This document shows positions 17,469-24,952 of a stretch of 45,493 nt of DNA, piece after piece (within the stretch, counting starts at the first letter, position 1; each line of letters opens with the position of its first letter). A program made the translations under genes and the position numbers. Under the pieces are notes generated by a model that saw only the letters and a program-made list of their open reading frames with translations, did no database searches and had not been told where the DNA came from. Origin of the DNA: Clostridiales bacterium (GTDB lineage: Bacteria > Bacillota > Clostridia > Oscillospirales > QAKW01). The stretch is taken from contig QAKW01000068.1 in NCBI GenBank assembly GCA_003343605.1, positions 1 to 45,493 on the forward strand. The letters run 5' to 3'.

Positions 17469-18640
17469 TTGCCGCCACCCCTTTTGAGCAGCGCACGGTA
17501 ATAGGCGAGCGCCGGCCGGGGATCACGCCATTCAAAGAGCCCGTCGCGCACTGCCGGGTTCAGAAAATCGGCGCAGGCGCGCAGTGCGGCGCCCGGCCTG
17601 CCGGTTTTGGCATAGTGCAGGCCCGCGGCCAGATCCGAGGGAAAAAAGACCATCCGGCGGCCGGGCTGACCATCCCCGGCCGGAAGAGGGCGGGGATCTT
17701 GCGGATTTCCCGCATTCCAGGAAAGAACACCCCATTGCCGCGCCAGCGGACTGCCTGCGGCGCGTACCAGCGGGAAGCTGCCCCAGATCCGCGGGTTGCA
17801 TTCGAGCAGACGCGGCATGCCTGCCGCATCTTCCTTGAATTCAAACATGGCAGGGCCGCTGAAGCCGGTTTTTTCAACCAGCCGCTTCACCCAGCCGGTA
17901 AGCTGTTCGCAGCGGACAGCGCGGCAGCAGGTAGAGGGCCCCCCGGAAATGGGATATTCCCGCTCCCGCCGGTGGCAGAGCACAGAAACAATCCGCCCGC
18001 GCTCCGCCAGAACCGAGCAGCCCAGCGCGCCGCCGGGCAGATATTCCTGCACGACCGGAGCTTCCCCGGCAAGCGTGTAAAAATGACGCCATGCAGCAAC
18101 GGCCTGTTCGACGGTTTTCACAATGCGGTAACGCTGCGCGGCGCACAGGCCCAGCTTTTCACCGCAGGCCGGTTTAATCACCAGCGGCAGGGAGGCGCGG
18201 GCAAAAAATGCTTCCTCCGCTTCGCCCGCATACGGCGCAAAGCTTTCGGGCAAGGGAATGCCGCATTCTGCGGCAATGGAATGCAGACGTTTTTTACTGT
18301 TGAGCAAATCGAGCTGATCCGGCGTGGGAATGCAAAGCCCGGCAAGAGCGGCAAACCGATCCCGTGCCCGCGCGGCCAGGGCGAGTGTTTTGGCGCCGGC
18401 CGGCAGCAAAGCGGGCCGGCAGCCCTCCCGCCGCCCGATTTCGCCCAGCAAAGCGGCGAGCGCATCTTCATAGCCCTCTTCCGGCAGGGAAGAATAGGCG
18501 GCTCCAAAGCGGCTTTTTGCGCCGACCGGTGCACCCGCACGATCCGGCGCACAGGTATAAACACGCGCACCGGCACCGGCAAGTTCCCGGATCAGTGCGG
18601 CAGACATGCGGTATTGAACATCGGTAACAAGTGCAACCAT
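17465..18640 (-). CDS. ATP-grasp domain protein, carboxylate-amine/thiol ligase type
   Basis: A 391-residue protein. An N-terminal Rossmann-like preATP-grasp domain is followed by an ATP-grasp fold: L-N-S-K-K-R-L-H, L-P-L-V-I-K-P-A-C-G-E-K-L-G near residue 160, the hinge P-V-V-Q-E-Y-L-P-G-G, and the metal site M-F-E-F-K-E-D and L-L-E-C-N-P-R-I-W-G-S. Such enzymes join a carboxylate to an amine or thiol through an acyl phosphate. The layout resembles CarB-like or peptide-ligase members; the substrate cannot be assigned. It is coupled to the PHP gene. Its ribosome site AAAGGGGTG lies about 12 nt before the ATG, and a T-arm-like repeat sits just upstream. Confidence 0.82.
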   Translation of the reverse strand: MVALVTDVQYRMSAALIRELAGAGARVYTCAPDRAGAPVGAKSRFGAAYSSLPEEGYEDALAALLGEIGRREGCRPALLPAGAKTLALAARARDRFAALAGLCIPTPDQLDLLNSKKRLHSIAAECGIPLPESFAPYAGEAEEAFFARASLPLVIKPACGEKLGLCAAQRYRIVKTVEQAVAAWRHFYTLAGEAPVVQEYLPGGALGCSVLAERGRIVSVLCHRREREYPISGGPSTCCRAVRCEQLTGWVKRLVEKTGFSGPAMFEFKEDAAGMPRLLECNPRIWGSFPLVRAAGSPLARQWGVLSWNAGNPQDPRPLPAGDGQPGRRMVFFPSDLAAGLHYAKTGRPGAALRACADFLNPAVRDGLFEWRDPRPALAYYRALLKRGGGK

Positions 18641-18659
18641 GCCGTTTGAACACCCCTTT

Positions 18660-18693
18660 CCTTTTGGCAGGCGTGACGAGTTCGACTCCCGCC
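18660..18693 (+). repeat. T-arm-like intergenic repeat, copy B
   Basis: TTTTGGCAGGCGTG is followed by ACGAGTTCGACTCCCGCC. About 30 of 36 bases match copy C (28391-28426) when the two are aligned without gaps. It lies between two minus-strand genes, six bases after the DUF6062 stop codon. Upstream sequence does not supply an anticodon or D arm, so this is not a tRNA gene. Confidence 0.6.
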
Positions 18694-18698
18694 ATTAA

Positions 18699-19382
18699 TT
18701 ATGAAAGAAATTTTGCCGCGCGCTCCGGCGCGTCTTTTGCGTTTTTCCAGGGTTCCTTCTCATAGCGGTAATCGAATTTTTTGCAAAACCAATCGAGATC
18801 TTCCCGAAGGGTCTTTAAATACCGGCGGTTGCAGGCGGCAAGCTGGCCGGCGAGTGCGGCCCGCTTCTTTTTATCAAGGGATTTTTCCGCGGTTTCCAGC
18901 AGCTTCAGGCTATGGGTTTTGCAGAAATACTCCTGCTCTGCAAATAAGCCGGCAAAGGCCTCCTCTGTTTCATATAAGTAACAGAGGTTCTCCAGCACCC
19001 GGCCAAGAAAAAGATTGATCCGGGCGCAGAGATAACAGCTTTTTTTCGCTTCCCCGTAGGCTTCCTTCAGCTTTTTCCCATCGGGCGTTTTGGAGAGCGG
19101 AGCGGTTGTTTTGGCAAACAGCCTGTTTTCTAGAAAATCCAGATGGGTAGAGAGTGTGAGGGCGAGCGGCAGCTTGCTGCCGCGGGAAAGCAGTTGGTTC
19201 AAATGGCTTTTGCAAAAGCCCCTGCGGTTGGTTTCTTCCCGAATATCCGGCTCCATCATGGAAGCGCCCAGAATACGGTCTGCCTCTTCTTCCTCAAGCT
19301 GCGCCCGCAGCGCACATACCGGGCAGCCGCATTTGGCGCTGAACGCTTCCCGGATTCGGATGGAATAAATTTTTTCAGCCAT
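18699..19382 (-). CDS. DUF6062-family protein with duplicated Cys-rich motif
   Basis: A 227-residue soluble protein. It contains two similar units, each a Cys pair followed by a Cys-His pair: KCGCPVC with GFCKSH (about 18-62), and CYLC with YFCKTH (about 120-157). Between and after them are long amphipathic helices. I recognise the arrangement as DUF6062, a family seen in Clostridia with unknown function. The four Cys/His clusters suggest bound zinc or an iron-sulphur centre; that is inference. AGAAAGGAA precedes ATG 19382. The Cys-rich microprotein gene diverges from the same intergenic region. Confidence 0.75.
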   Translation of the reverse strand: MAEKIYSIRIREAFSAKCGCPVCALRAQLEEEEADRILGASMMEPDIREETNRRGFCKSHLNQLLSRGSKLPLALTLSTHLDFLENRLFAKTTAPLSKTPDGKKLKEAYGEAKKSCYLCARINLFLGRVLENLCYLYETEEAFAGLFAEQEYFCKTHSLKLLETAEKSLDKKKRAALAGQLAACNRRYLKTLREDLDWFCKKFDYRYEKEPWKNAKDAPERAAKFLS

Positions 19383-19418
19383 GAAAATTCCTTTCTGTCA
19401 CACACATTTACCCTTCCA

Positions 19419-19427
19419 CATAGGATA
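19419..19427 (+). promoter_or_regulatory. Possible sporulation-type -10 element (CATAGGATA)
   Basis: CATAGGATA fits the SigK -10 consensus CATANNNTA, and an AC-rich -35-like stretch lies about 16 nt upstream. No vegetative promoter with good boxes is visible for the small gene at 19457. A similar CATAGAATA lies before yabP. The motif is short, so chance is a real alternative. Confidence 0.35.
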
Positions 19428-19456
19428 CAACAAATAAGGAAAAGGAGGGAAAGCTC

Positions 19457-19552
19457 ATGTGCGGTTGCTTTAACGATTTGTTTGAGAACAACGGTTGCTT
19501 GCTGGTTATTCTTGCCATTATCCTGGTATGGTGCTGCTGCTGCAACGACTAA
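19457..19552 (+). CDS. 31-residue cysteine-rich membrane microprotein
   Basis: A small gene with an excellent AAAAGGAGGG site (19440-19448) 8 nt before ATG 19457 and a terminator 12 nt after TAA. The peptide begins MCGCFNDLFENNGC, then has a hydrophobic helix LLVILAIILVW and ends in four consecutive cysteines plus CND-like polar residues. Short proteins with an MCG start, a single membrane helix and a terminal cysteine cluster recur in Clostridia as unannotated hypothetical genes. Six to seven cysteines in 31 residues suggest metal binding, cross-linking or acylation. The sporulation-like -10 upstream hints at expression in the mother cell. I cannot assign a function. Confidence 0.72.
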   Translation: MCGCFNDLFENNGCLLVILAIILVWCCCCND

Positions 19553-19564
19553 TTCTTTGCAACG

Positions 19565-19602
19565 AAAAGGGCTCTCCGTGAAAAGGCGGAGGGCCTTTTT
19601 TC
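19565..19602. terminator. Terminator between the microprotein gene and parC
   Basis: AAGGGCTCTCCG pairs with CGGAGGGCCTT around an 8-nt loop (one G-U pair) and runs into TTTTTTCC on the plus strand. An A-run on the left side gives a T-tract on the minus strand, so it may also end the topoisomerase transcript, whose last stop is at 19614. Confidence 0.85.
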
Positions 19603-19613
19603 CTATTTATATA

Positions 19614-21824
19614 TTAAGGGAGGGTACTCTGCCCGCTTTCCAGATCCTGCTGCCGGAGAAGGTGCCCCACTGCCGGGATATTTTTGGTGCGGTAGTAGGA
19701 TACATGGAGAATTCCGGCGCCTTCCAGCGGCGTTACGCGCTCCAGGCGGTTTTTTCCCTTCTGGGTCATCACCGTGACCCCCAGCGTGGATTTGGTTGCT
19801 TTCTGCGGGATCAGCGCCGAGCTGATGATCAGCGCCTTTTGATTGGAAGAAATCAAAACAAAATCGCTCTCCGCCGGCAGCTGGAACGCCGCGACCAGCG
19901 GTGATTTATCGGAAAAGGCGTTTACCAGCCTGCGGCGGTTGGTTACTGTTTTATAGGCGGCGAGCGGAACCCGGGCGGCCTTGCCGTTTTCGAAGAAAAA
20001 GACCATATCGCCGCTGTAATCGCCGGTTACCGCCATGGCGACCACTGTTTCATCCGCCTCCATTTCCAGCTTTGCCGGCAGATAATCACCCATCAGGCTG
20101 GCCTTCGCATCTTCAAAATCATATCCCCGGGCTTTATAGGCGTTTTGCGCGGAGGTGAAGAAAATCAGCTCCGCCTTATTGCCGGCCTCTATCTGCGCGT
20201 TCAGCGCGTCGCCGTCTTTATATTTCTGCGCGCTGTTCATTCTGAGCGACTGGGGCGTTATTTTTTTGAAGTAGCCGCCCCTGGAAAGAAAATAGGTAAC
20301 GGCATAATCTTCAATGTGATCGGTTTCATCGATTTCCTCAAGCTGGTCTTCATAAACCAGCTCGGTCCGGCGCGGCGCGGGATATTGCTTTTTAACCCGC
20401 TTGAGATCGTTTTTGATCAGCTGGTAGATCCGGTTTTTATTCTTTAAGATGCCCTCGAGATCCGCGATTTCTTTTTCCAGCGCGTCGATATCGGAAAGGC
20501 GGTTGAGGATGTATTCCTGATTCAGGTAGCGCAGCCGGATATTCGCAATATATTCCGCCTGGATTTCATCTACGCCGAAGCCGATCATCAGATTGGGCAC
20601 CACCTCTTCCTCCCGCTCCGTTTCGCGCACGATGGAAACGGCCTTATCGATATCCAGCAGGATTTTTTTCAGCCCCAGCAGCAGATGCAGCCGCTCTCTG
20701 GCCTTGCCGAGCGAGAAAAAGGTGCGGCGTTTCAAGCATTCCGCGCGGAATGCGATCCATTCATCAATCAGCGCGCGTACCCCCAGAACCTGCGGCGTGC
20801 CGCCGATGAGCACATTGAAGTTGCAGCCGAAGCTGTCTTCCAGCGGCGTCATTTTAAAGAGCTTGGCCATCAGCCGCCCGGCATCGGTTCCGCGTTTTGG
20901 CTCAATTGAGATCCGCAGGCCGGTTTTATCCGACATATCTTTCACATCGGCAATCTCCCGCAGCTTTCCCGCCTTTACCAGATCGATAATTTTATCGATA
21001 ACGGCTTCGATGGTGGTGGTATAGGGGATCTCGGTAATCTGGATCATGCCGGAAGCCGGATCCAGCGTAAACCGGGCGCGTACCCGAAGCGTCCCCCGGC
21101 CGGTTTCATAGATCTCTTTGAGCTGCGACTGGCCCACCAGAAGCTGCCCGCCGGTGGAAAAATCCGGGCCCGGCAGCGTAAGCTCCAGCGGATGATCGGG
21201 ATTTTCCAGCAGGGCGATAACCGTATCGCAGACCTCCGCCAGATTAAACGAGCAGATATTCGACGCCATGCCAACGGCGATTCCCTGATTGGGGGTGGTG
21301 AGAATGGTGGGGAAGGAGACCGGCAGAAGGGCCGGCTCCTGCATGGAATTATCATAATTGGGAATGAAATCCACGGTATCTTTATCGATATCGTCAAATA
21401 ACTCGCGGCAGATGGGCGCCAGCTTCGCCTCAGTATAGCGCGAGGCTGCATAGGCCATATCGCGTGAATAAACCTTGCCGAAATTTCCTTTGGAATCAAT
21501 AAAGGGCAGCGGCAGCGCCTCATAGCCCCGGGCAAGCCGCACCATGGTTTCATAGATCGCGCCGTCGCCATGCGGGTTGAGCTTCATTGTTTCCCCCACG
21601 ATATTGGCGCTTTTGGTGCGGTCGCCGGTAAGCAGCCCCTTTTTATACATGGTATAGAGCAGCTTGCGGTGAGCGGGCTTGAGCCCATCGATCTCCGGGA
21701 TCGCCCGCGAGAGAATCACGCTCATGGCATAGGGCATATAATTGGTTTCCAGCGTTTCTACCACGTTTTTGAGAATCGGCTCTTTTTCAATATATTCTTT
21801 TTGTGTTTCCTTCTTCTTTTTCAT
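19614..21824 (-). CDS. parC: DNA topoisomerase IV/gyrase-type subunit A (divergent)
   Basis: A 736-residue type IIA topoisomerase breakage-reunion subunit. The catalytic tyrosine is Tyr130 in AASRYTEAKLAP. The upstream helix reads NPHGDGAIYETMVRLAR. The coiled-coil gate is at about 440-500 and a C-terminal beta-pinwheel-like region follows. No GyrA box (QRRGGKG) is seen, which favours ParC over GyrA, but the sequence is divergent. The Ser that binds quinolones through a water-metal bridge (GyrA Ser83 equivalent) is Gly88 here, with Glu92 at the acidic position. It starts 12 nt after the parE stop, with TAAGGAG before it. The subunits together pass one duplex through another using ATP. Confidence 0.85.
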   Translation of the reverse strand: MKKKKETQKEYIEKEPILKNVVETLETNYMPYAMSVILSRAIPEIDGLKPAHRKLLYTMYKKGLLTGDRTKSANIVGETMKLNPHGDGAIYETMVRLARGYEALPLPFIDSKGNFGKVYSRDMAYAASRYTEAKLAPICRELFDDIDKDTVDFIPNYDNSMQEPALLPVSFPTILTTPNQGIAVGMASNICSFNLAEVCDTVIALLENPDHPLELTLPGPDFSTGGQLLVGQSQLKEIYETGRGTLRVRARFTLDPASGMIQITEIPYTTTIEAVIDKIIDLVKAGKLREIADVKDMSDKTGLRISIEPKRGTDAGRLMAKLFKMTPLEDSFGCNFNVLIGGTPQVLGVRALIDEWIAFRAECLKRRTFFSLGKARERLHLLLGLKKILLDIDKAVSIVRETEREEEVVPNLMIGFGVDEIQAEYIANIRLRYLNQEYILNRLSDIDALEKEIADLEGILKNKNRIYQLIKNDLKRVKKQYPAPRRTELVYEDQLEEIDETDHIEDYAVTYFLSRGGYFKKITPQSLRMNSAQKYKDGDALNAQIEAGNKAELIFFTSAQNAYKARGYDFEDAKASLMGDYLPAKLEMEADETVVAMAVTGDYSGDMVFFFENGKAARVPLAAYKTVTNRRRLVNAFSDKSPLVAAFQLPAESDFVLISSNQKALIISSALIPQKATKSTLGVTVMTQKGKNRLERVTPLEGAGILHVSYYRTKNIPAVGHLLRQQDLESGQSTLP

Positions 21825-21835
21825 GGAACCGCTCC

Positions 21836-23821
21836 TTACGATAAATCGAGATCATCAAGATAAAGGCTGCCGTTTGCCGCAATATATTCTTTACGGCCGG
21901 AGAGATTATCGCCCAGCAGAATATCAAACATTTCGGCCGTTCGCTGCGCATCGGCCGGGGTGACTTTAATCAGCCGCCGGGTCTCCGGGTTCATGGTGGT
22001 AAGCCACATCATATCCGGCTCGTTTTCACCGAGCCCCTTACTGCGCATCACGCCGACCTTATGACCGCCGCATTTCTGAAGAATTTCTTCCTTTTCCTTT
22101 TCCGTATAGGCAAAGAAGGTCTTTTTGGCGGTTTTATCGGTGATTTCGAAGAGCGGGGATTCCGCAATATAAACAAAGCCTTTTTCGATCAGCGTGGGCG
22201 TGAGGCGGTAGAGCATGGTGAGAATCAGGGTGCGGATCTGGAAGCCGTCTACATCAGCATCGGTGCAGATGATGACCTTGCTCCAGCGCAGCGCCGATAA
22301 ATCAAAACTCTGCATGCCCTTTGCCGCTTTGCCGCTGAGCTCCACGCCGCAGCCCAGAACCTTGAGCAGATCGGTGATGATTTCGTTTTTAAAAATTTTA
22401 TTGTATTCTGATTTCAGGCAGTTAAGAATTTTGCCCCGAACCGGCATGATGGCCTGAAAAAAACTGTCCCGCCCCTGCTTGCAGGAGCCCAGCGCGGAAT
22501 CGCCTTCCACAATATAGAGCTCCCGCCGGGAGATGTCCTTGGTTTGGCAGTCCACAAATTTCTGGATCCGGTTGGTCATATCGATGGTGCCGGAAAGCGT
22601 TTTTTTAATATTGATCCGCTCCCGCTCGCTTTTTTCCCGCGCTCGCTTATTCACCAGGATCTGGTTGGTGATCCGCTGCGCTTCAACCGGGTTTTCGGTG
22701 AAATAGATCCGCAGGTTCTGGCGGAGAAAATCGGTGGTACATTCCTGGATGAATTTATTGGTAATGCTTTTTTTGGTCTGGTTTTCATAGGAGGTGACGG
22801 TTGAAAAGCAGTTGGATACGAAAACAAGGCAGTCTGCAATATCGGCAAAGGTAACCTTGCTTTCGCCTTTATTATATTTTGCGCCGTTTTTTAAATACGC
22901 ATCCACCTCGGCAACAAAGGCGGCGCGCAGCGCCTTTTCCGGTGCGCCGCCATGCTCGAGAAAGCTGGAATTATGGTAATATTCAATCAGATTGACCCGG
23001 TTGGAAAACGCAGTGCAGCAGGAAAGCTTTACCCGGTATTCCGGGCGGTCTTCCCGATCGCGGCCGGTGCGCTCATCCTGCCAGAAAACCGGCTGACTGA
23101 GCGCGTCTTCCCCCAGCAGCTCCTTCACGTAATCAAGAATGCCGTTGGGGTAGCAGTATTCCGTTGCGGTAAAGCCGGTATCGGCTTCGTCTTTGAAGAC
23201 AAAGGTAAGCCCGGCATTTACCACCGCCTGCTTTTGCAAAACAGATTCAAAAAAGGGCCGGCCCACATCAATATCGGTAAAAACCGCGCGGTCGGGCTTC
23301 CAGTGTGTTATGGTACCGGTGCGCCTGCCGCCGAAATCTTCCGCCTGCAGGCCGCCGATATTCAGGCCGCGCTCAAAATGAAGCGTATATTTTTTTCCGT
23401 CCCGGTAAACGGTTACATCCATATATTCCGAAGAAAACTGGGTGGCGCAGGCGCCCAGGCCGTTAAGCCCCAGCGAATATTCATAGTTTTGCCCCTGATT
23501 GGTATGATATTTACCGCCGGCATAGAGCTCACAGTAAACCAGCTCCCAGTTGTAGCGCTCCTCGCGCTGATTGAAGCCAACGGGAACACCGCGCCCGAAA
23601 TCCTCCACTTCGATAGAACCGTCGCGATAGCGGGTAACGATAATTTTATTGCCGAATCCCTCCCGGGCTTCATCGATGGAATTGGAGAGAATCTCAAAAA
23701 CCGCGTGCTGGCAGCCGTCGAGCCCGTCGGAACCGAAGATTACGCCGGGCCGCAGGCGTACCTGATCCGGCCCTTTCAGTTTGATGATGCTATCGTCGGT
23801 ATAATCGTTTTTTCTTGCCAT
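21836..23821 (-). CDS. parE: DNA topoisomerase IV/gyrase-type subunit B (divergent)
   Basis: A 661-residue ATPase/Toprim subunit. The GHKL ATPase has EILSNSIDEA, EDFGRGVPVGF and the lid G-L-N-G-L-G-A. The Toprim domain has YIVEGDSALGS and CTDADVDGFQIRTL with its DxD pair, plus MPVRGKILN. The usual text at these places is EGDSAGGSAKQGRD and M-T-D-A-D-V-D-G-A-H-I-R-T-L, so catalytic residues are kept while the surroundings differ. The length fits ParE and lacks the extra gyrase insert. It is the first gene of the parE-parC operon and has its own promoter and an AGGAGG site. It may be an extra copy beside ordinary gyrAB elsewhere in the genome. Confidence 0.86.
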   Translation of the reverse strand: MARKNDYTDDSIIKLKGPDQVRLRPGVIFGSDGLDGCQHAVFEILSNSIDEAREGFGNKIIVTRYRDGSIEVEDFGRGVPVGFNQREERYNWELVYCELYAGGKYHTNQGQNYEYSLGLNGLGACATQFSSEYMDVTVYRDGKKYTLHFERGLNIGGLQAEDFGGRRTGTITHWKPDRAVFTDIDVGRPFFESVLQKQAVVNAGLTFVFKDEADTGFTATEYCYPNGILDYVKELLGEDALSQPVFWQDERTGRDREDRPEYRVKLSCCTAFSNRVNLIEYYHNSSFLEHGGAPEKALRAAFVAEVDAYLKNGAKYNKGESKVTFADIADCLVFVSNCFSTVTSYENQTKKSITNKFIQECTTDFLRQNLRIYFTENPVEAQRITNQILVNKRAREKSERERINIKKTLSGTIDMTNRIQKFVDCQTKDISRRELYIVEGDSALGSCKQGRDSFFQAIMPVRGKILNCLKSEYNKIFKNEIITDLLKVLGCGVELSGKAAKGMQSFDLSALRWSKVIICTDADVDGFQIRTLILTMLYRLTPTLIEKGFVYIAESPLFEITDKTAKKTFFAYTEKEKEEILQKCGGHKVGVMRSKGLGENEPDMMWLTTMNPETRRLIKVTPADAQRTAEMFDILLGDNLSGRKEYIAANGSLYLDDLDLS

Positions 23822-23853
23822 GGAGTCCTCCTGCTATTTTTTTACATCTTAAA

Positions 23854-23883
23854 ATTATACTATATTCTAAGGCGGCTTGTCAA
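23854..23883 (-). promoter_or_regulatory. Promoter of the parE-parC operon
   Basis: On the minus strand TTGACA (23878-23883) and TATAAT (23854-23859) are separated by 18 bp. Both boxes match consensus perfectly. The start site would fall near 23847, about 25 nt before the parE ATG. Confidence 0.8.
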
Positions 23884-23930
23884 TCGCCTCTCCGGGGGAA
23901 AAATTGCGGCGCCGCTGCGCTGCCGGCGCA

Positions 23931-23959
23931 TTGACTTTGGGAAAAGTTGCTATTATAAT
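23931..23959 (+). promoter_or_regulatory. Promoter of the serine hydrolase gene
   Basis: TTGACT (23931-23936) and TATAAT (23954-23959) are 17 bp apart. The promoter diverges from that of parE, with the two -35 boxes about 48 bp apart. Confidence 0.8.
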
Positions 23960-23995
23960 AAAATAAAAAGGCGCTGAAGGGAACGGTGAAGGGCA

Positions 23996-24877
23996 ATGCA
24001 TATATTTTTGGAGCAGCTGGCCAAAGAGGCCGAAAAGCAGAACCGCTGCCTCTTTCGCATCGCGGAAATGAAAGACGGCGCGCTGGAAACGCTGGAGCTG
24101 CGCCCCGCCCCGGCCTGCCAGGACTGCTACTCCATCGCGAAGGTTTTTACCATGACGGCCATCGGCTTGCTGTGGGACCGGGGGATACTGGATCCGGGAG
24201 AGCGAATCTGCGAAATTCTGGCCGGCGACTGCCCGCCCGGCATGGATCCCCGCTGGCGGGAGGTAACGGTTGATATGGCGCTGCGTCATCAATGCGGGCT
24301 TCCGGCCGGATTCCTGGATATTGATGCGCAGGATCCCTATTCCTTCGGCGGCCGGGATTTTTTGCGCTATCTGCTGGAAACGCCGCCCGTTTATCCGCCC
24401 GGGGCCCGCAGCCTCTATGGAGACGGCGCCTATTATCTGCTCTCACGGGTGGTTTCGAAAAAAGCCGGCCGGCCGCTGGATGATTTTTTATGGGAAACAC
24501 TTTTCTGGCCGCTGCAGGTGCGTGAGGCGGCCTGGAGCCGCTGCCCGCTCGGTTACCCGATGGGGGCGACCGGGCTTTTTATCCGCACAGAGGATCTGGC
24601 CAAGCTCGGAGCGGTTTATCTGCAGGGCGGGCTTTACGGCGGGAAACGGATTCTATCGGCGCGCTGGATTGCCCTGGCGCTGGCGCGGGGCTATGAGCTC
24701 AGCCCGGCCGGCCCGGGCGGCGCGCTGGGCAAGGCCGGAATGTTTGGCCAGATGCTGCTGATCCTGCCGGCACAGAACCGCGCGGTTGCCTGGCAGGGCT
24801 ACGACCAGAAGGGCGGCGGCGCGCTGGCGGAATGGGCCGCCGGATTTCGAGACTCCGCAGCGGGCGGGAATTTCTAA
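23996..24877 (+). CDS. Beta-lactamase class C-like serine hydrolase
   Basis: A 293-residue protein of the penicillin-binding/beta-lactamase-like fold. The nucleophile motif is YSIAKVF with Ser46 and Lys49 (S-x-x-K). YGDGAYYLLSRVV stands where the Y-x-N motif is expected, so the asparagine position is unclear. The WSRCPLGYPMGATGLFIRTEDLAKLG stretch is typical of the family and is here split by its own motif boundaries. No signal peptide is visible, which suggests a cytoplasmic esterase or peptidase and not a drug-resistance enzyme. GAAGGG lies upstream of the ATG, and the gene stands alone between two promoters. Confidence 0.82.
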   Translation: MHIFLEQLAKEAEKQNRCLFRIAEMKDGALETLELRPAPACQDCYSIAKVFTMTAIGLLWDRGILDPGERICEILAGDCPPGMDPRWREVTVDMALRHQCGLPAGFLDIDAQDPYSFGGRDFLRYLLETPPVYPPGARSLYGDGAYYLLSRVVSKKAGRPLDDFLWETLFWPLQVREAAWSRCPLGYPMGATGLFIRTEDLAKLGAVYLQGGLYGGKRILSARWIALALARGYELSPAGPGGALGKAGMFGQMLLILPAQNRAVAWQGYDQKGGGALAEWAAGFRDSAAGGNF

Positions 24878-24884
24878 AAAGTCC

Positions 24885-24913
24885 TTGCAATATTCCGGGA
24901 AAAGTTGTAAAAT
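24885..24913 (+). promoter_or_regulatory. Promoter of guaB
   Basis: TTGCAA (24885-24890) and TAAAAT (24908-24913) are 17 bp apart, 40 nt before the guaB start. I see no purine riboswitch in the short leader. Confidence 0.65.
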
Positions 24914-24952
24914 AATACATTAATAAAATGAAAAAATAAAGGAGTAGGATGC

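Noticed and set aside
18660..18693. 3' end of a tRNA gene (TTCGACTCCCGCC)
   Set aside because: No anticodon arm, D arm or acceptor pairing exists upstream on either strand, and the T-stem of this copy has mismatches.
19614..21824. GyrA
   Set aside because: No GyrA box is seen, the protein is short, and the partner gene is ParE-like in length; a divergent ParC label is safer.
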